Below are positions 1 through 6,528 of a stretch of DNA of 18,969 nt, one piece after another; the first letter of the stretch is position 1; each line of letters opens with the position of its first letter. The DNA lies in contig CAZYFT010000011.1 in assembly GCA_964646575.1 (NCBI GenBank), positions 1 to 18,969 of the forward strand, read 5' to 3'. A program made the position numbers and the translations under genes. The notes under the pieces are model-generated. The model ran no database searches. It saw nothing but the letters and a program-made list of their open reading frames with translations, and was not told the origin of the DNA. This stretch comes from GCA-016700035 sp964646575 (GTDB lineage Bacteria; Patescibacteriota; Saccharimonadia; CAILAD01; GCA-016700035).

Positions 1-400
1 GGTTCACCATAAGAGACTTTTCTTCGGAAAAGTCTCTTTTGATAGATATACAGAGTGGTAATTTTGTGGTTCCAAATTCTTTGCCATTGAACCAAATTCC
101 TTCATGGAATAACCATTTTTGGAACCTGTGCTTTACTTCGATGTCCTCGATATTTAACCAAACGTTATCTAGCTTTGATAGGAAAGCGATAGCTGAGATT
201 ATTACTTGAGGTTGCAATAATGTATCTTCAGCTAGGTTATTGAGAAATTCCTCTTTCTCAGCTAAGAGCTCCTCTAAGTTAGAAATAAGTTCTTTGGTTG
301 TTGAATCCGAATACACCCCTGAGAGGTTCTTATCTATGATTAACTTTTGTTTATGTTTTATGCCGCTAATCTCTTTGTTAAGCTTCTTTTGCTCCGTCAA
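1..400 (-). pseudogene. C-terminal remnant of a large serine recombinase
   Basis: An open frame on the minus strand runs from a TAG at 443-445 to the left edge and off the window, so the 3' end is not seen. From about position 400 it encodes a Lys/Glu-rich coiled-coil (starting LTEQKKLNKEI, later LISNLEELLAEKEEF). This is followed by FLSKLDNVW, a stretch ending QKWLFHEGIWFNGKEF, and IKRDFSEEKSL. That order (coiled coil, then a short 'F/LFPxGI.(F/Y)DGK.F.T' module) is what I know from the C-terminus of large serine recombinases of Saccharibacteria. The catalytic serine domain, the recombinase domain and the zinc ribbon are absent upstream, and the 5' side ends in a stop next to a run of nine T, so this is a truncated copy. 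It lies outside the transposon that starts at 558. Identity is by resemblance only. Confidence 0.58.
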
Positions 401-549
401 GCTGTTTGTTCTTGATTTGCAAAAAAAAACACCTCGAATCAGCTAAATTTTACCATAAGCATGATAGCAAGTGTAAGTTTTACAACGGGGAATAATGTAG
501 AGCAAGTCATTTTTTCTCAGTGTGTTTGGGTTTGTTTTGCTGAACAGAT

Positions 550-557
550 ATAAGTAA
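550..557. repeat. Target-site duplication, left copy (ATAAGTAA)
   Basis: The eight bases ATAAGTAA lie directly outside the left terminal inverted repeat and recur exactly at 8900-8907, directly outside the right one. Eight base pairs is the usual target duplication of IS1595-family elements, which matches the transposase found at the right end. Confidence 0.9.
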
Positions 558-582
558 GCCGAGTATACCCTCACGACATGTA
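558..582 (+). repeat. Left terminal inverted repeat of the transposon
   Basis: Read inward, this repeat matches the right-end repeat at 22 of 25 positions; mismatches are at positions 10, 13 and 15 from the tip. A subterminal motif ACCTCTGTA follows at 603-611. In the right end the same motif follows the repeat immediately (8874-8866), so the left end carries 20 extra bases (583-602) between the two blocks. Confidence 0.88.
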
Positions 583-612
583 GGCATTTCTACCCCTGTT
601 AGACCTCTGTAG

Positions 613-1008
613 TTAGTCGCCTAGAATCTTAGTTGATTTTCGTTTTTTAGTCTTTGGTTCTGATTTAATTTTCTTTAATTTTTTTGCAGGTTTTGGCTCT
701 GACTTTTCAACCTTTGGCTTTTCTTCCTCTGGTTCAACTTTTGTCGCGTATGCAGCGCGTGAGTGTTCTATAACGGCATTTGCTATCTCATCATTCCCAG
801 CACTCTCAAGTAGCAGTGTCTGGCCTGACAGCGGTTCTTGTGCATGGACGGCCGACAACTTGGCGTAGAAGTTAAAGGCTGGCAAGTTGCTTATCTCGCC
901 CTGTTCGATGAAAGGACTGAACAGCGGCAGTAGCATACGCTCATCTTGTGGGTTGCCTGTCCTGAAACAGACCACCGTGCCGACGTTCGCTAGAATCACG
1001 TTGACCAT
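613..1008 (-). pseudogene. Truncated VirD4/TraG-type coupling ATPase (C-terminal fragment)
   Basis: The encoded segment begins MVNVILANVGTVVCFRTG and continues through LLPLFSPFIEQGEI, LPAFNFYAKL and HAQEPLSGQT to a Lys/Glu/Pro-rich basic tail. This is the C-terminal part of the 'type IV secretory system conjugative DNA transfer' ATPases (VirD4/TraG/TraD) that occur in Saccharibacteria mobile elements: the last portion of the motor domain plus tail. The Walker A and B regions are missing. An open frame extends upstream to 1143, but those residues are an out-of-frame reading of the HxlR gene, so I take the genuine remnant to start near 1008. A palindrome CCTAGC-AA-GCTAGG at 1019-1032 sits at the junction and overlaps the HxlR stop. 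The fragment lies 30 bases inside the left repeat. Full-length proteins are several hundred residues longer, so this copy cannot be a working coupling protein. Confidence 0.7.
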
Positions 1009-1027
1009 AAGTAGCCACCCTAGCAAG

Positions 1028-1438
1028 CTAGGACGTGACTTCGCCTTTTCTTTCAGAAAAACCGAAGTGCGGTTGAGGTCGTGTTCGTTTGCGACGATCA
1101 TAGGCTTTTTGCGAGCGATGTATATCTTCTTTATGTGTATCAAACCATTCGGAGAAAACGGTAGACAATGTTAGTGGCCCTAATCCTACAGATGTAAGTC
1201 TGTACTCTACCCGAGGTGGTATGGTGGGATACATGATACGGTACACAAGGCCGCAACGCTCCATTTCGCGCAGTGTTTCGGTAAGAACTTTCTGCGTGGC
1301 ATCTGGTAGTGCCTTGCCGATCTCTGAATATCTTTTTATGTCCCCGTCCAGTGCTTGCGCAATAGGTAGCGTCCATTTGCGGGATAAAAGACCGGCTGTG
1401 TGGTTGAGTAACCGTAGTGTTTGGCGCGTCGTAGGCAC
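1028..1438 (-). CDS. HxlR-family winged-helix transcriptional regulator
   Basis: About 136 residues. A single HxlR-type winged helix spans most of the protein: LLSRKWTLPIAQAL, then RYSEIGKALPDATQKVLTETL (recognition-helix region), REMERCGLVYR, and the wing PPRVEYRLTSVG, ending in a basic tail. HxlR proteins bind DNA as dimers and often respond to reactive electrophiles or redox signals; the ligand cannot be inferred here. I choose the GTG start at 1438 because AGGAGG lies nine bases upstream; an in-frame TTG at 1468 has no comparable ribosome site. The gene is divergent from the ABC transporter at 1718 across a 279-base gap that holds a candidate operator (1524-1554), so control of the transporter and itself is a natural inference. 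The closest VirD4 remnant downstream is in a different frame. Confidence 0.82.
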   Translation of the reverse strand: MPTTRQTLRLLNHTAGLLSRKWTLPIAQALDGDIKRYSEIGKALPDATQKVLTETLREMERCGLVYRIMYPTIPPRVEYRLTSVGLGPLTLSTVFSEWFDTHKEDIHRSQKAYDRRKRTRPQPHFGFSERKGEVTS

Positions 1439-1523
1439 AACTGAACTCCTCCTGGCGGAATCGTTCAAACGCTAGGCGGGTCCGAACTATGTCGTTGAAG
1501 ACCGATTACCTGCCTATTAAAAA

Positions 1524-1554
1524 GCACTCAGAAAGTACGATACCCTCTGAATGC
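1524..1554. promoter_or_regulatory. Inverted repeat in the HxlR/ABC intergenic region, candidate operator
   Basis: GCACTCAGA and TCTGAATGC form nine-base arms with one mismatch, separated by 13 bases. It lies between the divergent HxlR and ABC-transporter genes and is the clearest dyad in the gap. HxlR proteins bind dyads, but assignment to this regulator is inference. Confidence 0.4.
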
Positions 1555-1649
1555 CTGATTCAACAAGACCCTTCATGTAAAAAATACCACAACCAATCTT
1601 ATTTGTCAAAAACATACAATACCGACTTCAGGGCATACAGCTGTCTTTA

Positions 1650-1678
1650 TTGAGCTACTACGTCGCTTGATGTACAAT
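1650..1678 (+). promoter_or_regulatory. Promoter of the ABC transporter operon
   Basis: TTGAGC (1650-1655), a 17-base spacer and TACAAT (1673-1678) match a sigma-70-type promoter. The expected start site leaves a leader of roughly 33 bases before the ATG at 1718. Confidence 0.6.
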
Positions 1679-1717
1679 AGAAGAATTACAAGATAAATAA
1701 AAGAAAAACTCAAAAAT

Positions 1718-2446
1718 ATGCTTACAGAAGGACAGGTGTTTGCGTCTTCGGCGTCAGATCGAGACAAGGTATCAAGAGCAATTATCTCCATTGATCACTT
1801 ATCAAAGCACTATAGAGTCGGTAAACAAAAGATACAAGCGGTAAACGATGCTTCATTGGAGATTCAAGAGGGTGAGTTTGTGGCAATTGTGGGTGCGAGT
1901 GGTAGTGGTAAGAGCACTCTACTGCAAATGCTTGGTGGCCTCGACAAACCAACATCCGGTACGATTACCATTGACAGCAAGCGGGTTGATAAAATGAGCG
2001 ACCGCAAGCTGTCGCTATTTCGCAATCAAACGATTGGGTTTGTATTTCAGTCATTTTATCTCCAGCCTTTTCTCAATCTCCAACGTAATATTGAGATAGC
2101 TGCCATGCCAAACCGCATGAAGCGAGCTGAGCGAAAAGAACGAGCCAAACGTCTCGCGGCAGCAGTAGGCCTTTCCGAGCGCTTAACGCACAAGCCAAAA
2201 GAATTATCGGGTGGACAGATTCAACGCGCAGCAATTGCCCGTGCGCTACTGAACCAGCCAAAGATAATCCTTGCCGACGAGCCGACAGGTAACCTTGATT
2301 CTGAAAATAGCCGCGAAATTATCGCGCTCTTTCGTCATCTACAGCAAAAGTTCGGCACAACTGTCGTTATCGCCACACATGACCACGATATCGCTACGCA
2401 GGCCGATCGTGTTATTACAGTGAAAGACGGAGGTATTGATGATTAA
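1718..2446 (+). CDS. ABC transporter ATP-binding protein, MacB/LolD type
   Basis: A 242-residue nucleotide-binding subunit with the full motif set: Walker A GASGSGKST at 59-67, a Q-loop near 111 (FVFQSF), signature LSGGQ at 163-167, Walker B IILADEP at 183-189 followed by the D-loop TGNLDS, and the H-loop histidine at 221. Sequence style and size match the LolD/MacB/FtsE subgroup that pairs with FtsX-like permeases. The first 20 residues before the core domain are non-conserved; the ribosome site is weak (AAAGAAAA), so the exact start is uncertain. The stop codon overlaps the permease start, so the two form a translationally coupled unit. In monoderm bacteria such pairs export or sense peptides and antimicrobial compounds, or drive envelope mechanotransmission; the substrate here is unknown. 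Confidence 0.93.
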   Translation: MLTEGQVFASSASDRDKVSRAIISIDHLSKHYRVGKQKIQAVNDASLEIQEGEFVAIVGASGSGKSTLLQMLGGLDKPTSGTITIDSKRVDKMSDRKLSLFRNQTIGFVFQSFYLQPFLNLQRNIEIAAMPNRMKRAERKERAKRLAAAVGLSERLTHKPKELSGGQIQRAAIARALLNQPKIILADEPTGNLDSENSREIIALFRHLQQKFGTTVVIATHDHDIATQADRVITVKDGGIDD

Positions 2447-4394
2447 GCTTGCTGATACAGCACTACTTGCATTCACGAAACTTCGTGCTCGAAAAATACG
2501 TACAGTCATTACTGTCTTGCTTGCAAGTCTGCTATTTGGTGTACTCATAGCCGTTTCTCTCGTGATGACCGGTGCGTTTCGCAGTGTCGAGAGTTTTCGT
2601 GAAGATGGTCTAACAAGCCGCTACATCGTGAGTGTTTACCCAAACTCAGGGAGCGACACACTGTCGCAACTCCGTCGCAATCCACAGCTTATCTCTGAAG
2701 CCAAGAAGCGCTACGAAAAGCTGGTAGAGGAAAAGAAGGCTGAAGCTGAAAAGCTGGAGTTGCCGTATACGCAAGCCTCAGATCAACCACCGTATACCTT
2801 GTCTTCTGATGGAAAAAGCGAGATGCTCGTATTAAATGACAAGAATGGTATCGTATTTGACCTGTTACAGGAATACTTCAAAGATAAGCCAGTAATTGAT
2901 GACGCGAAGCTCAAAGAGACAGCACAGCAGTATCATGCAATAAAACTTTTCAGCTCCACTTATCGTCAGGTGCTCCGCAGCTCAACGCTTGATGTTTTGC
3001 CCGGTGGCAAAGAAAAGTTCTACGACCAGACAGATGACGCGGAAAGAAACGCGAATTATGTTGCCCCCATTATTAACAAGGAGGCAATGACGCTTACCCC
3101 ATCAGAAATCACGACTCCATTTATGTTGCCAAATAATGCAAGCTGGAAGCCTGATGGTACAAGTATCCCAATTATTTTGCCGCAGAATAGCGTCGAGCGT
3201 CTACTTGGTAATGATACGACCATCGACAGGATGAGTGCAGCAGATAAGCTTGCACACCTCAAGAAGCTTCGCGAAGATGCGGCAGACCTAACCGTGCAAG
3301 CTTGTTACAGAAATAGTGCCTCAACTTCGCTCATCCAGCAAACCATCCAGCAGCAAAAAGAGATGAAAGCTGGCGAAAATAACAAAGACTACCAAAAACC
3401 AAAAGTTATCTACGAACTACCCGACCCAACGAAGTGTGAAAACCCTCACATCATCAGCGATACGCGCACGGATGAAGAGAAAAAGCAGGACGACAACCAA
3501 GAGTTATTTGACAAGAAGTTTAACGACAAGACCGAGCCAGAGAGCTACTTTGTCACGTTCAAGGTCGTTGGCATTTCGCCTGCCGAGCCGGAAAACGTCA
3601 ACCCAGCTGACATGGAACAGCAAGCAAGTAACATCAATGATATTGTTGACGACCTGCTCAAGACAAGTGGTGTCGGTCAAGTCATACCACAATCGTTGTA
3701 TGATGAACTGGATGATACTGCGAAAGAAAAATATGCAAACCTCTTCACCTTTACGCCAACCTACTTTATTGGCAACGAAGACGATACGCAGCGGTATGTT
3801 GAGTTTGCGAACGTGAAAGATGCCCAGAGATTCATCGACGAACAAGGCTGTACTGTCACGGTTGAGGGTGTGTGCAAGCCGATCGAACGTGACTACCAGC
3901 TGTCTCTTGCGTTCACCAACAGCGCCGCCTTGGACGATATCCAAGGAAAAGCGCAGGAGTGGTTCGGGTACGCGATGCTAGCGGTGGTTGTCCTTGCTGC
4001 GGTGATTATGTGGATTACCATCGGTCGGGCGATTGCCGACGGCCGCCATGAGACCGCCGTCTTTCGCGCTATCGGCTTCAAGCGCGGCGACATAGCGGCC
4101 GTCTATGTTCTCTACACGATTATACTGTCTGTTCTTGTTGCGGTGGTCGCGGCAGGTATCGGCTGGCTTGGTGCGTCCATTGCCAATCAACAACTTGCGC
4201 CGTCGCTAACCGCGCAGGCTCAATACGGATTTGGCGGGCTTGATATGGCGAAAGAAGTGAACCTTATCGGGTTTGACCAACAGCGGCTATTGTTTATCTT
4301 GGTAGCCTGTTTTGCAACTGGTCTGTTCAGTATGATCATCCCACTCGTAGGCAATGTACGACGTAGTCCGATTCGCGATATGCGTGAAGAGTAG
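2439..4394 (+). CDS. ABC transporter permease with large extracytoplasmic domain (FtsX/MacB-like)
   Basis: About 651 residues. One transmembrane helix near residues 23-45 is followed by roughly 470 hydrophilic, Lys/Asp/Glu-rich extracytoplasmic residues. Three more helices follow in the C-terminal FtsX-type domain, with the coupling-region style segment ETAVFRAIGFKRGDI between them and a final RRSPIRDMREE. This four-helix layout is that of MacB/LolC-type permeases. The extracytoplasmic part is larger than the ~200-250 residues usual for MacB. I choose ATG 2439 because GGAGG ends five bases upstream; a TTG three bases earlier is less suitable. The gene overlaps the ATPase gene by eight bases. 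It probably moves or senses a peptide or lipid at the outer face; proximity to two secreted proteins makes those candidate cargoes or ligands (inference). Confidence 0.88.
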   Translation: MIKLADTALLAFTKLRARKIRTVITVLLASLLFGVLIAVSLVMTGAFRSVESFREDGLTSRYIVSVYPNSGSDTLSQLRRNPQLISEAKKRYEKLVEEKKAEAEKLELPYTQASDQPPYTLSSDGKSEMLVLNDKNGIVFDLLQEYFKDKPVIDDAKLKETAQQYHAIKLFSSTYRQVLRSSTLDVLPGGKEKFYDQTDDAERNANYVAPIINKEAMTLTPSEITTPFMLPNNASWKPDGTSIPIILPQNSVERLLGNDTTIDRMSAADKLAHLKKLREDAADLTVQACYRNSASTSLIQQTIQQQKEMKAGENNKDYQKPKVIYELPDPTKCENPHIISDTRTDEEKKQDDNQELFDKKFNDKTEPESYFVTFKVVGISPAEPENVNPADMEQQASNINDIVDDLLKTSGVGQVIPQSLYDELDDTAKEKYANLFTFTPTYFIGNEDDTQRYVEFANVKDAQRFIDEQGCTVTVEGVCKPIERDYQLSLAFTNSAALDDIQGKAQEWFGYAMLAVVVLAAVIMWITIGRAIADGRHETAVFRAIGFKRGDIAAVYVLYTIILSVLVAVVAAGIGWLGASIANQQLAPSLTAQAQYGFGGLDMAKEVNLIGFDQQRLLFILVACFATGLFSMIIPLVGNVRRSPIRDMREE

Positions 4395-4430
4395 GCTTTA
4401 CTGTATAACCCTTTGTTGATGGGAGGAAGT

Positions 4431-4460
4431 TTGCTGCAATACATAATACCTTGGTGTAAA
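4431..4460 (+). promoter_or_regulatory. Possible promoter before the first secreted-protein gene
   Basis: TTGCTG (4431-4436), an 18-base spacer and TGTAAA (4455-4460). The match is modest; read-through from the transporter operon is also possible because no terminator is visible between 4395 and 4490. Confidence 0.35.
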
Positions 4461-4492
4461 TCACATCAAGGCGTTTCATCGAAAGGTTGATG

Positions 4493-4867
4493 ATGATGTC
4501 AACAATCAAGAGACGGATCGGATCCGGACTCGCGATTGCCGCACTCGCCGCCGCAGGACTTGCTGCGACGGCTGCACCAGCAAGTGCAGCAAGCGGTACG
4601 GTCACCTGCGCCACGAGCAATGTCGTGGGTGTGTGGGTGGACGTCGACGGGGGTACGGACGGCTGGGCTGCGCGCAGCTCGACCTCCGACCCGCGTATCA
4701 ACAACTACTCCTACAACACGCAGGGCAAGCGCTGGCGCGTCAACGTCGGCTGTGGAGGTACGCCGAGCAGCTGGGGTCAGTCCATCAGTTCCAACTGGTC
4801 AAACCTCCAGGGTGCGACCATCAGCTGCGCTGACACGGGCTACATCCGTACCTGTGTGATCGGCTGA
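4493..4867 (+). CDS. Small secreted four-cysteine protein, actinobacterial type (paralogue A)
   Basis: About 124 residues: basic N-terminus (STIKRR), a long Ala-rich hydrophobic segment and a signal-peptidase-like site ending APASA, giving a mature domain of about 90 residues that starts ASGTVTC. The mature part contains VVGVWVD, DGWAA, NYSYN, VNVGCGGTPSSWG and ends CADTGYIRTCVIG. It has four cysteines, compatible with two disulfides. I recognise this pattern from small secreted proteins of unknown function in Streptomyces and relatives; I know no assigned activity. Several in-frame start codons occur (TTG 4487, ATG 4490, 4493, 4496); GAAAGG at 4481-4486 favours 4493 or 4496. The gene is GC-rich (39 of 60 bases at 4561-4620, against 16 of 60 at 4921-4980 just downstream), suggesting transfer. 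A paralogue lies at 5880. Confidence 0.8.
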   Translation: MMSTIKRRIGSGLAIAALAAAGLAATAAPASAASGTVTCATSNVVGVWVDVDGGTDGWAARSSTSDPRINNYSYNTQGKRWRVNVGCGGTPSSWGQSISSNWSNLQGATISCADTGYIRTCVIG

Positions 4868-4880
4868 CGACACCACGAAT

Positions 4881-4919
4881 AAGACCTGAGTATGTCTTTT
4901 CAATAAACTGCTCACTTTT
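4881..4919 (+). repeat. 39-base element downstream of secreted-protein gene A (copy 1)
   Basis: Identical at 38 of 39 positions to 6297-6335, which follows secreted-protein gene B. It begins with a short hairpin AAGAC-N8-GTCTT followed by TT and continues CAATAAACTGCTCACTTTT. Copy 1 ends three bases before the ATG of the next gene. It may be a weak terminator, a 3' UTR element or a duplication boundary. Confidence 0.75.
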
Positions 4920-4922
4920 CAT

Positions 4923-5219
4923 ATGATCAATAAATACCTGATATCTAAAATACTATTCACATTTTTTAGCATCACGACAGTGATAATCTTTGCTTTACTG
5001 TACACCGGTGCTTTTGTAGGTTTAGTTGGCTCTATCGAAGCAGCGATCATGATTTATGCAGTCAACACGACTCTATTACTCGTGTCGTTACTCTGGTATA
5101 TCTGGCAAAAAGCACACAAAGACCTCCCTAAGCGCCGAGATGAAGAAATACTTCAGGCATTTGCTGAGAGTGAAGTGAAAAATGACATAAAATCTACGGC
5201 TGGACGTAAGGATGGTTGA
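4923..5219 (+). CDS. Small membrane protein with two helices, unknown function
   Basis: 98 residues. Two hydrophobic segments (about residues 9-33 and 38-60) are followed by a charged cytoplasmic-type tail (KAHKDLPKRRDEEIL... KDG). No family recognised. No clear ribosome site precedes the ATG, and the repeated 39-base element ends three bases before it. The stop is three bases before the start of the next membrane-protein gene, so the two are probably co-transcribed. Position between two secreted-protein genes makes an immunity or export-accessory role conceivable, but nothing in the sequence demonstrates it. AT-rich, unlike the secreted-protein genes beside it. Confidence 0.65.
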   Translation: MINKYLISKILFTFFSITTVIIFALLYTGAFVGLVGSIEAAIMIYAVNTTLLLVSLLWYIWQKAHKDLPKRRDEEILQAFAESEVKNDIKSTAGRKDG

Positions 5220-5222
5220 TCT

Positions 5223-5768
5223 ATGGCACAGAACTTCCTCGCTATAGCTAACAATAATCGTACCGACAAAATCGGTCTATACCTGGTTGCGAAATATGAC
5301 TTTTTGCCTTGGTTGGCGAGCATAGGCATGGTACTGCTGTTGTTTATTGGAGTATCTACGCTCGTTGGTAGTGCAAACCCCAATATGACCGACGATGATG
5401 CGATAGCGAACCTCTATACATGGGCACGACCTCTCTATTACGCACTTGTTGTGCTTGCTGTATTTGCAGCGCGTCGATCGCGCGATATATGGACATGGGC
5501 TATGGCGATTGCCCTGATAATATTTTTTGTTCCACAGTATTCAACTAACATAGCTACTGTCTTATTTCCCAACAGTATATTTCAGGCTATGATTGCGCTG
5601 ATAGGGTTCTTGGCTATCGAAAGACTTATTGAGTACATCCAGATGAGGTATATAGTGAAGCTTGAAACGCCCATATTGAGCATGGGCGCCTTGGTTGGAT
5701 ATATTGCTTTGATATGCTGTGTTCTCTTTCTAGAGGTGCCTTTGTTTTTTGAGCTATTTTGGAATTAG
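5223..5768 (+). CDS. Integral membrane protein, unknown function
   Basis: 181 residues with about five hydrophobic segments (near residues 30-50, 69-83, 90-105, 115-130 and 153-178), linked by short charged loops such as AARRSRD and IERLIEYIQMRYIVK. No catalytic motif or family was recognised. The start at 5223 is supported by TAAGGATGG upstream; the gene lies three bases after the preceding small membrane-protein gene and likely forms a two-gene operon with it. It separates the two paralogous secreted-protein genes. It could be an immunity or transport component of the cassette, or an unrelated passenger; I cannot decide from sequence. Confidence 0.68.
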   Translation: MAQNFLAIANNNRTDKIGLYLVAKYDFLPWLASIGMVLLLFIGVSTLVGSANPNMTDDDAIANLYTWARPLYYALVVLAVFAARRSRDIWTWAMAIALIIFFVPQYSTNIATVLFPNSIFQAMIALIGFLAIERLIEYIQMRYIVKLETPILSMGALVGYIALICCVLFLEVPLFFELFWN

Positions 5769-5776
5769 ATGCAATT

Positions 5777-5808
5777 TTGGCCACAACCAGTTAAATGTTT
5801 GGTATGAT
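5777..5808 (+). promoter_or_regulatory. Promoter of secreted-protein gene B
   Basis: Extended -10 TGG-TATGAT (TATGAT at 5803-5808) with a TTGGCC at 5777-5782, 20 bases upstream, which is longer than optimal. A small hairpin CTGCCA-CCA-TGGCAG at 5848-5862 lies just before the ribosome site AGGAG (5869-5873). Confidence 0.42.
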
Positions 5809-5879
5809 CTAACATTAAGATTGGTTCTTTCACATCACGATTCAAGTCTGCCACCATGGCAGAGGGATAGGAGACTATC

Positions 5880-6276
5880 ATGATCAAGAAAGTAAAGCGT
5901 CAGCTCGCGATGCTTGGCGTCGTGCTCCTGACGACGTTCGGCATGGCTTTCGCGGCCGCACCGAGCGCCTCGGCAGCAAGCGGCACGATCTCGGGAAGTG
6001 TTCAGTGCTTCTACGGGAACAACGCCGTCGTCGGTGTCTGGGTTGACGCTACCAGCGGCAAGGATGGCTGGGCGTCGATCAGCAACAACGGATACGGAGG
6101 AAAGAACTACAGCTACACGCTGTCGCAAGGCAGTACCTACAAGCTGCACGTCGGCTGTAGTAGAAACGCCTTCCAACTGGGGTGCAACGATGAAGACCCC
6201 CGTGGTGAATGGCAACTACTACGACTGGGTGTGCTCCTACACCACCTCGATGGGCTACTTCTGCGCAATGTCGTAG
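5880..6276 (+). pseudogene. Small secreted four-cysteine protein (paralogue B), frameshifted
   Basis: Frame 1 from ATG 5880 gives a signal peptide (KKVKRQ, hydrophobic core, cleavage-like PSASA) and a mature domain ASGTISGSVQC ... VVGVWVDATSGKDGWAS ... YSYTLSQGSTYKLHVGC that parallels paralogue A. After the cysteine codon at 6156-6158 the homology switches to another frame, which reads ETPSNWG ... YYDWVC ... GYFCAMS and stops at 6274-6276. One extra base within 6156-6162 explains the switch. The repaired product would be about 131 residues with four cysteines, like paralogue A. Read without repair, frame 1 continues to 6287 with an unrelated tail. The ribosome site AGGAG at 5869-5873 is good. 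Whether this is a real mutation or an assembly error cannot be told here. GC-rich like its paralogue. Confidence 0.78.
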
Positions 6277-6296
6277 GTGGCGTCTGAACCAATCTA

Positions 6297-6335
6297 AAGA
6301 CCCGAGTATGTCTTTTCAATAAACTGCTCACTTTT
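6297..6335 (+). repeat. 39-base element downstream of secreted-protein gene B (copy 2)
   Basis: Matches 4881-4919 at 38 of 39 positions (C instead of T at 6303). In this copy the hairpin stem is one pair longer (AAAGAC with GTCTTT, using 6296). It lies 20 bases after the repaired stop of gene B. Confidence 0.75.
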
Positions 6336-6381
6336 TATTACAAACACTAAGCATAATGCCAAAGATAAAAGCACCTGTTAA

Positions 6382-6387
6382 TTGACA
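6382..6387 (+). promoter_or_regulatory. Perfect -35 box TTGACA upstream of a structured leader
   Basis: TTGACA is consensus. A convincing -10 was not found at the ideal distance (TACTGT at 6402-6407 is only 14 bases on). The position fits a promoter for the leader that begins near 6416. Confidence 0.35.
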
Positions 6388-6415
6388 CCCCTTACTTCAC
6401 GTACTGTCTCATTGT

Positions 6416-6528
6416 ACGGGTCGAGCAAAGGCGTCAAGGTCGTATTCACCCCTGAATACGATTTTTTCTTTTAGTTGCTGTATTCAAGGGGAATTTCCAC
6501 CTGTGACGCCTTTGCCGTGCGACCCCGT
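6416..6528 (+). promoter_or_regulatory. Structured RNA leader with competing terminator and antiterminator hairpins
   Basis: An outer stem pairs GCAAAGGCGTCA (6425-6436) with TGACGCCTTTGC (6504-6515), twelve perfect pairs, extended by GGGTCG (6418-6423) with CGACCC (6520-6525). Inside it, CGTATTCA-CCCC-TGAATACG (6441-6460) is followed by a T-run, a terminator-like hairpin. Its right arm can instead pair downstream: CCCCTGAATAC (6449-6459) with GTATTCA-A-GGGG (6480-6491), with one bulged A. The two inner structures are mutually exclusive. The element precedes the small gene at 6566, whose ribosome site is AAAGGAGG at 6552-6559. The effector is unknown and I recognise no known riboswitch class. 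Confidence 0.62.
6441..6467 (+). terminator. Intrinsic terminator-like hairpin inside the leader (attenuator)
   Basis: Eight-pair stem with a CCCC loop followed by ATTTTTTCTTTT. It lies about 100 bases before the coding start, so it would act as an attenuator unless the alternative pairing forms. Confidence 0.6.

Noticed and set aside
11..38. Perfect 12-bp hairpin with TTCG loop, terminator-like
   Set aside because: It lies inside the recombinase reading frame on the minus strand (it encodes the KRDFSEEKSL region) and has only four T after it on the plus strand, so a terminator call is not secure.
240..446. 68-residue plus-strand open frame
   Set aside because: It is antisense to the recombinase remnant, has no ribosome site and looks like a shadow.
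446..612. A short minus-strand reading frame through the left terminal repeat
   Set aside because: Only about 40 codons, running across the transposon boundary, with no homology I recognise; chance frame.
4881..6335. Integron-type attC sites after the two secreted-protein genes
   Set aside because: The 39-base element lacks the paired GTTRRRY/RYYYAAC core sites and no tyrosine integrase is present.
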